A DNA stretch of 64,000 nt. It comes from Mesostigma viride (lineage: Eukaryota > Streptophyta > Mesostigmatophyceae > Mesostigmatales > Mesostigmataceae). The notes below the pieces were generated by a model. It ran no database searches. It saw nothing but the letters and a program-made list of their open reading frames with translations, and had not been told where the DNA came from. Numbering within the stretch: the stretch's first letter is position 1; the number at the start of each line of letters is the position of its first letter. Shown one piece after another: positions 9,624 through 18,640 of this stretch. The stretch spans positions 1,902,213-1,966,212 of the forward strand of contig RPFO01000123.1 of the NCBI GenBank assembly GCA_009746045.1, in the 5' to 3' direction. A program made the translations under genes and the position numbers.

Positions 9624-11985
9624 CTGAAGACACTCTCAAGCCACACTCACTGATCAGAGCTTCCTGCAGCGTGAGTCTCCAGATGATTGGGCTCGACCTG
9701 AGTCCTTCCAGGCCCTTCAGAATAACCAGGAATTGTTGATGCAGCTCCAGCTTCCAGATGGCAGGCACCTCAACACAGTAAGGCTCATCCTGCTTCCACA
9801 CCCTCCTGGCCACTTCTGGATCAGATTTTAAAAATGCCCTCTTGAAGTCCAGCAGCACTGATGACATAGCTGCTCCCCTGTTCAGCAACCCCACGTAGAG
9901 ACATAGCAAAATTCTCCATGTGTCGTGTAGCATCCCTGGCGTGTACAGCTCCTCTCCCAGCAGACTCCCCGTGCCGTGATACTCATTCAGGACAGGCCTG
10001 ACATGGGGCACTGATACCTCATCCACAACCTTCCTCTTCAGCACAAATCTCAAAGCAAGCTTCCTTGATGCTGGGGGACGTCTGTCTGTTGGTGCAGCAC
10101 ACTCAAACTGCAACCACTCCTCCAATGCCTTGGAGAAGGCGAGCTTCCAAGCCTCAAACAAAGTAGGCGAGCTCATCTCTTGGACCAGCTGGTCATATGT
10201 CAAAGGAGAGTGTGCAGCAAGGCTCCTGTGAGTTATGCCAATACTGCTGGGGTGCAACACAGCTGGAATCACCAAACTGGCTGCTGGGGGCACCTCCCCT
10301 TCATCCCATTTTACACCCTTGACCGGCTTGGCCCTGCACCTGATTGGAAATGTTGTCCTGAAATTTTCTAGGGGAATCATCCCCCAGCCATCTCTTCTCA
10401 GAGCTGTAGCTCTGATAGAAATCCCAGGATTGCCCAGAAAATTCTGACCCAAAATCACAGGGCCATCATAGTCCTCTAGGACAAGGAAGGTCACATCCAC
10501 ACCCATGACAGGGGCAGTAACCTCTCCCAACACCCTTAGATGCGTCCTACCACTGAAATCAGACACCCAGGGGCAACTTGGTTCTCCGACCAGCAGTTCT
10601 CCTGTATGCTGAGGTCCCATGACAGAAACCTGTGCATTGGTATCTATCTCCATGGCAGCTACCTCAGGTTCATCCAACTGGACAAGCTTGGACACCTTAG
10701 GCTCCTTCTTGGCTCTTTGCAAAGCCTGTACAATATCTGATAGACGCACACCCCTAGGCCTGGTGTCGGGCCGTTCCGGAGGTGCAGCCTGTCCGCCTGC
10801 TTGCCCAACCACCGTATGTGAAGGTACCCCAGGGGCCGGGCCAGGGTCACCCTGAGGGCTCGATACAGCTGTAGCACCCTGATCAGGAAGTTCCACGTCA
10901 CCCCCGCCTTGTACACCAACGGGCACCTGGAAGAGGTCTCCTTGATTACCTCCCCGGGGACGGATCTTTGACCAGGACAGACGGTGCACTGCTTGGGAGC
11001 CATCAATGGCCACCCAGCACTTATGGCCAGCGGCTTCTACTCGGGTCACCACCCCATCATGCCAGCTGCCACGTTTCCCTGGAAAGCTTGGTTCCTTCCA
11101 CACAACAACCTGTTGTCCAACGTTAGGTTCTAGGACACTCCAGCCCTTGTCTTTCTGCCTCAGCTTGAGGAACTTGGCCTCTAGCTTCTCCTTCCATGCC
11201 TGCTCAGCATCAGCTGGCAGCATCCTGGTGTGCAGCATAAGAGGATTGATGGCAATGTCACCAAAGAACATGGGAGTCCTAAGGTTCAGCCTATCCTCCA
11301 CAGAACGTAGCCATGCAGATGTCACAATGGCAGATGACGTCCTTGGAATCCTCTCCACCAGCAGCACAGTCTTGATCTCTTGGATGGCTCTCTCCACCAC
11401 CCCTTGCTGGCCGTGGCTCTCCCTGGGTGTAATCAGCAACTCTGGAAACTCTGGCAGGTTCTCACAGCACTCAAACTGAATGTCACACTGCAACAACTCC
11501 AACCCAGGGTACCTGCTCCTTGTCAACTTCAGAGCAGCAATCAATGTAGGCTTCTCCATGTCAGGCAGGATCTCTAGGGTCTTGTACTTGGTATATCTGT
11601 CCACTGCCACCAGCAGCTTCAAACCCCTGATTCTCTGAATATCTACCTGCACATGGCCTGGCTGCAAAATAGGAGACCTGGCATGAGACTGCTTGGGCTT
11701 TCTAGCAACTAGCCTGCACTTGCAAGCTTGAGCAACCTGTTGGCAAATGGAGTACAACTCACTTCCTCCCAGCCGTCTAGCAACCTGCAAAGACTGAGCT
11801 GCATGGCCAAACATGGTATGCAACCTTGAGGCAATGTCATACAAGAGAGAAAATCTTTTATTGTCATTATTAGCACTCAAGGTATGTACAGATCCCTTAT
11901 GTACAGGAGGCACCAGGGTCGTGCCTGTCAGACTGTCTTCAGCCCTATCTATCCTCATCCTGACCATCCTGTGCCAGTCCTGCAT
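9577..11985 (-). CDS. Element B Pol: integrase - protease-like - RT (802-residue open frame)
   Basis: Domains in order: integrase zinc finger (HTMFGH, CKC, about residues 50-85); core with Asp in VQVDIQRI, Asp in LQCDIQFE and Glu in GVVERAIQ, which is D-x52-D-x29-E; SH3-like tail (VGQQVVVWKEPSFPGKRGSW, VHRLSWSKIR); Pro/Gly-rich linker; retropepsin-like domain from about residue 440 (MEIDTNAQVSV, VSDFSG, VILGQNFLG); then RT with motif A VLLDFKRAFLKSD (about 715) and motif B GLEGLRSSPIIW. The frame is lost just before the RT catalytic box. The ATG chosen by frame is internal, and pol is probably made as part of a Gag-Pol chain. Confidence 0.85.
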   Translation of the reverse strand: MQDWHRMVRMRIDRAEDSLTGTTLVPPVHKGSVHTLSANNDNKRFSLLYDIASRLHTMFGHAAQSLQVARRLGGSELYSICQQVAQACKCRLVARKPKQSHARSPILQPGHVQVDIQRIRGLKLLVAVDRYTKYKTLEILPDMEKPTLIAALKLTRSRYPGLELLQCDIQFECCENLPEFPELLITPRESHGQQGVVERAIQEIKTVLLVERIPRTSSAIVTSAWLRSVEDRLNLRTPMFFGDIAINPLMLHTRMLPADAEQAWKEKLEAKFLKLRQKDKGWSVLEPNVGQQVVVWKEPSFPGKRGSWHDGVVTRVEAAGHKCWVAIDGSQAVHRLSWSKIRPRGGNQGDLFQVPVGVQGGGDVELPDQGATAVSSPQGDPGPAPGVPSHTVVGQAGGQAAPPERPDTRPRGVRLSDIVQALQRAKKEPKVSKLVQLDEPEVAAMEIDTNAQVSVMGPQHTGELLVGEPSCPWVSDFSGRTHLRVLGEVTAPVMGVDVTFLVLEDYDGPVILGQNFLGNPGISIRATALRRDGWGMIPLENFRTTFPIRCRAKPVKGVKWDEGEVPPAASLVIPAVLHPSSIGITHRSLAAHSPLTYDQLVQEMSSPTLFEAWKLAFSKALEEWLQFECAAPTDRRPPASRKLALRFVLKRKVVDEVSVPHVRPVLNEYHGTGSLLGEELYTPGMLHDTWRILLCLYVGLLNRGAAMSSVLLDFKRAFLKSDPEVARRVWKQDEPYCVEVPAIWKLELHQQFLVILKGLEGLRSSPIIWRLTLQEALISECGLRVSSVDPCLLLAQWEGLPV

Positions 11986-12255
11986 GCACGGTCAGAATGC
12001 TTCTGAGATCCACCTGGGTCCACAGCACCAGGTCCTACCTCAGGCTCAGCACCGCCATGGCGGGCACGTTGGCGAGTAACCACTGCAGCTACAGCTGGCA
12101 TACTACTCTCTGCATGTGGTAACCAAGCTTACCCCATCGTGTCCAATGGGCTCTTTCACTAGAGCATGGGACTGCCCCTCACTGCCTTCACTAGCAGCTA
12201 CATTACACACCCCTGGGGGCACCCTCCAGGGTTCAGGGATGTGTGCAGGCTCAAG

Positions 12256-13427
12256 TCAATGATCAACAGCCTTGCCCTTGCTCTTGTCCTGGGATGGACC
12301 AGCCTTCTCCTTGCTGCCACCCTGAGCTGGCTTGCTCTGACCTTCCTGCCTCAGGTACGAGGGACGCTCATTCCTGAAGTGACCCTTCCCTTGGCAGAAA
12401 TAACATTCCACCCGACTGATGTCCCGTGAGGTCCCACTGCTGGGCCCAGCCTTGGGAGGACCACCCACCCTCTTGAAGTCAAACTGGGACTGTGGAGGTC
12501 CCGACTTCGGAGGTGTCCCCCGTCCAGCCATTCTGCCACGCCCCCTCCTGGACCTTCCTCGACCCCTTGAAGAGGTCTCATGCAGGCCCTCTCGAGGACG
12601 CTGGACCCCCGTGGCCCGATCCCCTCATGGACTTGACTGCAGGCTCAGCTGCCTCCTCGTCCCCTTGACGTGGGCGCTTCCCGCCTACATACTTGCCGCT
12701 GAAACACTCATACAGCTGGTCCGTCATGGCAGCCCAGCCATGGACTTGGCGCATGTGGATGGACACGTTGTCCATCGTGATAGGATCCAGCTGCAGCGAC
12801 TTGAGAAAGTCGCCCATGGCCATTAATTCTGTCTGCACAGAAGAATCCTTTGGCCATGGCGTCCTCCCTCAGCTTGCAGAAGTCTTCAAAGGCGTGGACC
12901 ACCAACTGCCCCTTGATGGGCTTGTAGTCCAGGTACTCCTGCTTCAGGTCAAGAACCATCTATGGTCCTCTTATCACTAAGGAACACCCTGAGGCGCGTC
13001 ATGAATGCGGCCCAGGTATCCCCCGCTGTATGTCGCTCCCGGACGAACTTGAACAGCCGCCTTGCCGACTGCCTTATGTAGGCACTAGACGCCAGAATGC
13101 GAAGCTTGTCACCGGTGTAGATGTCCGTGTACAAGTTCATGTCCTCCAGCATCCTCTCAGCGTCTCTGGGCTGCCAATTGTCTTTGATCGACTGAAATTG
13201 GCTCAGTACCGCGTACCCCTCGGCTACGGTAGGCCGCCTAGGCGCTGCTTGGCCTGCTGCTGGCGCGTTCTGACCGCCTTGAGATCCCTGGCTCTGATCA
13301 TCCGCTAGACCAGCCTGGTCCCCTAGCGCAGGGCCTCCACCTCGTCCATCGCGTCCATATCCATATCAGCGCCGCGCCGCTCAAAGCCTGCACCGCGCCC
13401 TCGTTGGTCAGATGCTCCCTCGCTCAT
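12256..13427 (-). pseudogene. Element B Gag (multiple frameshifts)
   Basis: Start at ATG 13427 (MSEGASDQRGRG). The capsid-like part reads through 13152-12949 (MLEDMNLYTDIYTGDKLR, RRLFKFVRERH, TWAAFMTRLRVFL) and continues in another frame (DLKQEYLDYKPIKG, AFEDFCKLREDAMAKG). The nucleocapsid segment near 12450 has CYFCQGKGHFRNER, a CCHC knuckle whose last Cys is replaced by Arg. At least four frames are needed, so the gene is dead. Confidence 0.75.
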
Positions 13428-14420
13428 GATGGGCCTTAATTGTTCAGGTCTGCTACAGGTCAGCCAAGTGGCCAAACAGCCAATATACCAAGTGGCCAAC
13501 CAATATATGCTGCTGAACAAGAAGGAAGATATGACAAGTGTTACCACTCAGTCAAGCCCACCACGGTCACCCGCGGGCGCCACCTGGTTTTCCTTGTCGC
13601 TGTCGCTGTCGCTGTCGCTAACACTGATGAGCTCTGGCACCCTGCTGCCAGCAGCACCGTCGTCAGCCCGCTGTCGGCTCGCGATGACAGCGTCGTCCCC
13701 GTTCACTACAATACGGTCCATAGGAGACGCGAAATGAGTGAGAATGTTACCCGAGCTGTACCGAGGATTCGCACCGTTGATTCAACAATTGTTGGTTCGT
13801 TTTGCGCCATTTGGCGAGCATCGACTGGAGCCTGAACCTAGCGGGGGGAATCATGCGGGGGAATCTTGCGGGAGAATCTTGCGGGGAAAAATTCCGAACG
13901 TGACTTTAGCGAAGTCCTACTCCATTTTGATTGGTTACACGGTACTACATTTTCGTCACTGAAAATTTTCTCTAGTTGCGTTTGTGGATTGCGGAGTGCG
14001 TTCCGCTGAAATTTTCGTGTTCAGTGACCAGATCACAATTTGATCCGGGCGCAAAATGATTGGCTGTATGGTACGAACCAACAACGAAATTTTAGTATCT
14101 AAGTTCCGCAGCGCTTGCTGAATTTGCCCCGGAAGCCCGGGGGCACTTTCCCCGCTGAAAAAGGTGTCCGCGGCAGCGTATTGTAGCGGGTGTAGTAAAC
14201 AGGCGACAACCCGTCGTTACCACCCCGCGGGGTATACCTTGGCACCTCGTGGTCGCCAAGCTCCTCGTCGCCTAGATCAGCGACCCCCACAGCGCCCACC
14301 TCAAGGTCACTGTCGTAACCTCGAGAGGCAAACTCCTCCCACTGCGTCACTCGAACGCGAAGAGGTTGGGGCAATTCCTGAAGAGGAACTCTCCTCCGCT
14401 CCGGATTCCTGTCGACTCGC
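13428..14420. other. Intervening sequence without assigned gene
   Basis: It holds a short TGTCGC repeat (about 13595-13620), tandem 'gcggg(g)gaatc' units (13838-13875), and a minus-strand open frame 14374-14099 with acidic, Gly-rich sequence that I cannot assign. No copy of the B LTR is seen. Confidence 0.5.
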
Positions 14421-14773
14421 AGTTAGCATATTGGGGCACCAATGTGCTAGATGGATGCAGGTTGAGGAGACCTTTCCAACGCCGTGTCAACCGCCTAGAA
14501 CAGACAAGGGACTAGAAAGTTATCAAGTCCCGAAGTACTGCCGACCGGTGGGCGAGGGCGGGGCACGCTCAGGGCATAGTGGACAGGACACGTGGCAGGC
14601 CGTGCCTGCACAGGCTTAGCCTGTACACTCACGTGACTGGGACACAGTGTACTGAGGGCTCAACGGTACTGTGGCTAGTAGAAGCAAGTAACCAGCCAGC
14701 AGGTCTGCAAGGAGGTAAGTCCTTGCAGGACTGTGGCAGGTCCTGTGCTGTCCTAGACACAGGATAGCCAGAG
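14421..14773 (+). repeat. Element C left LTR (identical 353-bp segment)
   Basis: Starts AGTTAGCATATTGG and matches 21879-22231 throughout. Beyond 14773 the two copies differ: the left one continues with a segment (about 14768-14795) whose reverse complement lies after the right copy (about 22255-22282). The true LTR 3' edge is therefore uncertain and may have been rearranged by a local inversion. Confidence 0.75.
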
Positions 14774-14819
14774 CCTCGTATCGCTGCCCTGCATCGTACT
14801 ATTGCTTCCAAGCGCTTTC

Positions 14820-15800
14820 ATGTCTGGTTCATCGTCAAGCAGCCACGGTGCTGGTGAGGCGAACGAGCAGAGAGACGCGCAAGCGTTTTTCCCCTACCGT
14901 AACCAAGCAAACGCTCCAACATTCGTGCAAGCGGCCTACGTAGCGAGGCACTTGGCAGAAGAGGGGTGGGTGGCGGTGAGTGGGGGAGGCAGCAGGCCAG
15001 CGGCGGCGGACCCGATTATACAACGGGCTCGCGTCGTGATTTCTCCAGGTGAGACGGGGCGAGTGGCGGTGGAAGAGTTGGTGCGTATTCGGGACGCGCT
15101 AGCTGAAACTGCTAATCGTGTGGAGGTCGCTTATCAGGGCGCCCATATCACGCTAGCCGGTCTCGACCTAGCCAGGGAGGCGCTTAGCCAGATTGTGGCA
15201 ACAGCGCTCGGCAGCACCCGACTGTTTAACCACTGGGTGGCGACAGCAGTGCTAGGAGAGGGGGTACCAGACGCCGACATCATCCGGAACGCGCGTGCTC
15301 GGGAGGCGGTGAATCCTTGGAGCACGGCGGAGGTATTTGCCCAAACCATTGAGAATCTTGTTGCTGTCCTTTTGCAAGAGTCGAGAGGGTACGCAGACAG
15401 GTTCTATATTACCACGCAGCCTTTCGGAGTGTACTCCAGGCTTGATACACCGAGGCCGGAAACCACCACTGCGTGGGGTCCGGAGGTGGAGATTGTCACG
15501 GGGGTCGAGAAGACGCCTGAAGACGTCCATTTTGAGTGGACTGACAAGCCAGAGGGCTCCGTCAAGCGCTCAGCCCAGCAGATAAACGAGGGCGACGGCA
15601 CTACCGAGACCTACGAGGCAAGGCAGAGAGCTGATCTGCATATCCCTCGTGAGGTGACTCACGAGTACGATCGTTACGGCCGAGGCGAGCAGAACGAGCT
15701 TGTCGGCGGCGGTAAGCGGTGGGTACGCGATCTTGCTTGGCATCGCAACCCAGGTGAGACACAACATCCAGTCGAACGCAAGGAGACGGGCGACCTGTGA
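14820..15800 (+). CDS. Element C upstream ORF of unknown function (326 aa)
   Basis: Starts at ATG 14820 (MSGSSSSSHGAGEANE). It is largely helical and Ala/Arg/Glu-rich in the middle (VVISPGETGRVAVEELVRIRDAL, LAREALSQIVATALGSTRLFN) with a charged C-terminus. It has no zinc knuckle, protease or membrane segment, and I do not recognise the family. It is the first ORF after the LTR, before gag proper, so it could be an N-terminal Gag (matrix-like) product or an accessory protein. A decayed second copy lies at about 50330-50870, which shows it belongs to the element family. Confidence 0.65.
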   Translation: MSGSSSSSHGAGEANEQRDAQAFFPYRNQANAPTFVQAAYVARHLAEEGWVAVSGGGSRPAAADPIIQRARVVISPGETGRVAVEELVRIRDALAETANRVEVAYQGAHITLAGLDLAREALSQIVATALGSTRLFNHWVATAVLGEGVPDADIIRNARAREAVNPWSTAEVFAQTIENLVAVLLQESRGYADRFYITTQPFGVYSRLDTPRPETTTAWGPEVEIVTGVEKTPEDVHFEWTDKPEGSVKRSAQQINEGDGTTETYEARQRADLHIPREVTHEYDRYGRGEQNELVGGGKRWVRDLAWHRNPGETQHPVERKETGDL

Positions 15801-16390
15801 CCTGCGTGCTGGGAGAGTTTAACCCAGACCTCCAGATTGTCGCAGAGGCAGCAGCAGCCATACCGGTTGCTGAGGGTGTTGAGCAGCGTCCAGACCGTGA
15901 GGAGGGGCAGGCGAGTGCAAGCCAGGAGGCGGCCTCGTCTGGAGTAAGTGCGTGAGCCTGAGTGGGTTCCAGCAGCCATATCTGCGTGTGTTTCTGTGGT
16001 ATTTATAATGCTTCGTAACACGCGCGGGGCGGCAGCGGGAGCGGGGCGGGAGCGGGGGATGGCGGGGTGAGGCAAGGGCAGACACGGAGGCCCCGCCAAC
16101 GTCGTGCCAGAGGGACAGGCGATCCCAACGGCAGAGGGCGTCAATGGCAGGAGGGCATCCAACCGGAAGAGGAAAGAGGTGGCACAAGGGGAGGAGCGTG
16201 CAGGGTGGCCAACCGACGGCGTGGTGCTGACGGGGGAGGGCCAGAATGATGCTGAACGTCAAGCACCTGGTAAGAGACCATGTGTGCCTGCGTCTGGTGT
16301 TCCTGCAGCTATGTTCCTGCGCCATTAGCACCTGTAGGAGCTGCTGTCATTGGCAGTGACCCTCGTGCTTTGCCTGGGACTAGACCTCAT
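15801..16390 (+). other. Element C linker between first ORF and gag
   Basis: GC-rich, with short broken frames in both directions and no recognisable domain. A plus-strand frame from about 16067 to 16330 is low-complexity and basic. It is probably degraded gag coding sequence. Confidence 0.4.
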
Positions 16391-16392
16391 AT

Positions 16393-17351
16393 GAGTGCTG
16401 TGGCTGTGATGAATGGCCAGAAGCCTCTCAAGCCTCCTGTGGGACAGGAAGAGCTAGACAAGTGGTTGGAGGATATGGAGCTAGTTTCATGCTCTGTAGA
16501 TCCCACTGTCAACCTTGTGCAGGTATTCCACACATCCACGACTAATAGGGATTCAGTGAGCGTGTGAGGGACAAGGCTAGGCAAGCTGTCAAGGACAAGC
16601 TGACTTGGTCTCAGTTCCTAGAGGGCCTACGTCAGGAGTTTCTGATAAGGTACTCAACCTCACTAATCACTATAAGCTCAGCTATGATACCTTTGAGATC
16701 AAGGGCACAATAGCTGAGGAGCTGCAGCGGCTCACACGCATCAGGGAGAAGGGGGCCAAGCATGGCTTCAATCTGACTGACAGAGCAGTGGCAGATTACT
16801 TCCTGGATCGCATGGGGCTGAGTGTGGATGGGAGAAATGCAGCTAGGATGTTTGCTGATCAGACAGATGGGACGTGGCCAGCCTTGCAAAAGGTTATTTT
16901 CAATATCCGTCCATCTGACAATGCTGCTTGCAAGGCAATCCAGGTGACTGGTGCCCCTTCAGCCTCCGCTCATCAGGTCCATGGTGACGCCCCTGGGCAG
17001 GGTGCTCAGGGAGAAACCAGACCTAGTAGGCGTCAGAGGGCTAACAGGCGCAGGCAGAATGGTAACCAGGGTGGCAAGGGCCAGCAGCAGGGATCCAAAG
17101 GCAAGGGTCAGCAGCAGGCTGGTGGTCACCAGGGTGGTCAGCAGAACAAGGGTGGCCAAGGGCAAGGCAAGAGCCAGGGCCAGGGCACCCAGGCCAGTCA
17201 GAGCAGCCAGAACCAGGGTGGCCTGAAGAAGGCTGCTGCTGGGAAGGATGACAAATGCTTTGGATGTGGCAGGACGGGTCATTGGCGACGTGACTGCCCA
17301 GACCAGGCCAAGTCTGCTGGAGCAGGCTCTGGCCAGGTGGGTAAGCCATGA
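16393..17351 (+). pseudogene. Element C Gag with CCHC zinc knuckle (frameshifted)
   Basis: Fragments in successive frames: MSAVAVMNGQKPLKPPVG with LDKWLEDMELV, then ERVRDKARQAVKDKLTWSQF, then a long frame (16605-17351) with NHYKLSYDTFEIKGTIAEEL and VADYFLDRMGL. A Gly/Gln/Lys-rich stretch follows, and then the intact knuckle CFGCGRTGHWRRDC (about 17257-17298). Two frameshifts separate the pieces. The pattern of a helical capsid, basic Gln/Gly tract and single CCHC is the same as in A and B. Confidence 0.8.
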
Positions 17352-17739
17352 CTTGAGATGTTGTCCCCTGTAAATAGTCAATCACCCCTAGTGGGACGAA
17401 CAGTTGTACATAGTAATGGGGGTGTCCCTCTTGTGCAGCAGCAAGGGGTTGGGAATGATGAGGTGCTTCCACTCAATGATTGCAATAACGCTGCTGCAGC
17501 AGTGGAATTCCCTGTGCCTGTGGCAGGTGCAGGGTCTCCAGTTGTTGGGGTTGACTCTGGGAGTCAAGCCGCCAGACTGGAAGGACCTGCAGCTTCTGTG
17601 GGAACCGGGGCTGGCTCTGGGAGCCGAGCTACCTTGGAGGAGGTCCCTGGAGCAAGAGAACAGCAGGTGGGTCGTGCTATCCCAAGCACACAGTCTTTGT
17701 CACGTTCCTCTCTGTGCAGCCAGGCTGACAGGGGGTTGA

Positions 17740-18640
17740 GCTATGCTCAGGCTGGAAACACTCTACACCATATCTTTGGCCATCTAAGCAGGCAGAGATG
17801 TTTGCTTGGAAGATTGGCAAGGAGCCTTTGCTAGAGGCCTGCAGTGCAGCTGCTCAGAATTGTGTCTGTCAGGAGAATGCTGTTCGCCTCCCACAGTCCC
17901 ATGCCAGAGAACCTGCTAGAGAGCGGGGGGATATCCAGGTGGACATCCAACACATCAGGGGCATGTATCTGTTGGTGGGGGTGGATAGGTTTAGCAGATA
18001 TAGGTTGCTGACCATTCTTCCTGGAATGCAGGAGCATCAGCTGTTGATGGGTCTCCAGTCTTTGTTGCCAGGCTTTGGGGTGTACACCAAGGTGCAAGCT
18101 GACTTGCAGTTTGACTGCTTGATCAAGCTGGCTGACCAGCTTCCTTGTAAGTTGGTAGTGGTCCCTAGGGAATCCATGGGCAGCAGGGAGCTGTAGAGAG
18201 ATCTATACGTGAAGTAAAAACAGTGGTGCTAGCAGCTAGAGTGTGCCTGTTGTGGCATCAGCTCTAGAGAAAGCAGCTTGGTGTAAGGGGATTGAGGAGC
18301 AGCTTAACCACAGGGTAACCTATTACTATGATGGTGTGGCAGTCTCTCCCCTGGCATTGCAGTTTGGTATGCTATCACAGGACGTGGTGGCAGCCTGCCT
18401 GAAGAAGGCAGACAGGGTGTTTTCCAGATTGAGGCGTAAGGACAAGGGTTGGAAAATGCTGAGGCCCCAGGTGGGACTGAGGGTCAGGATGTGGAAGGAA
18501 CCGTCATTACCAGGCAAGCGTGGCAAGTGGCAAGATGGGCAGGTAACCCATGTTGAGAAGCTAACCATTCTTGTCTGGTGGCTTTGGAGAGTAATCCCAA
18601 GCACGTGTACAGGCTATCCTGGGCTCACGTCAAGGAGAGA
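17740..18640 (+). pseudogene. Element C integrase with SH3-like tail (frameshifted)
   Basis: Zinc-binding start HHIFGHLS in one frame. The core is in the next frame (17798-18196): IQVDIQHIRG with the first Asp and VQADLQFDC with the second. A one-base loss near 18176 moves the third acidic residue (GAVERSIREV) into another frame. The tail continues at 18243-18560 with VGLRVRMWKEPSLPGKRGKW. It then shifts again into the pol frame (HVYRLSWAHVKERR). Spacing matches the D-x29-E of A and B. Confidence 0.8.

Larger units (their letters stand above)
7609..13427 (-). mobile_element. Element B: LTR retroelement of the IN-PR-RT lineage
   Basis: Minus strand, from right to left: gag (from ATG 13427), CCHC region (about 12450), integrase, protease-like domain, RT, RNase H (stop at 8634), 3' UTR and 3' LTR (about 7885-7615). 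A 5' LTR was not found beyond 13427, so the element is probably truncated there. Element D abuts or interrupts the far end of its 3' LTR. Confidence 0.8.

Noticed and set aside
17540-17590. A GVDSGSQAA string between the zinc knuckle and integrase of element C, resembling a DSG protease site
   Set aside because: It lies in Gly/Ala/Ser/Val low-complexity sequence with no ILG-type second motif or flap, and A and B have nothing like it there. The real protease-like domain is after the integrase.
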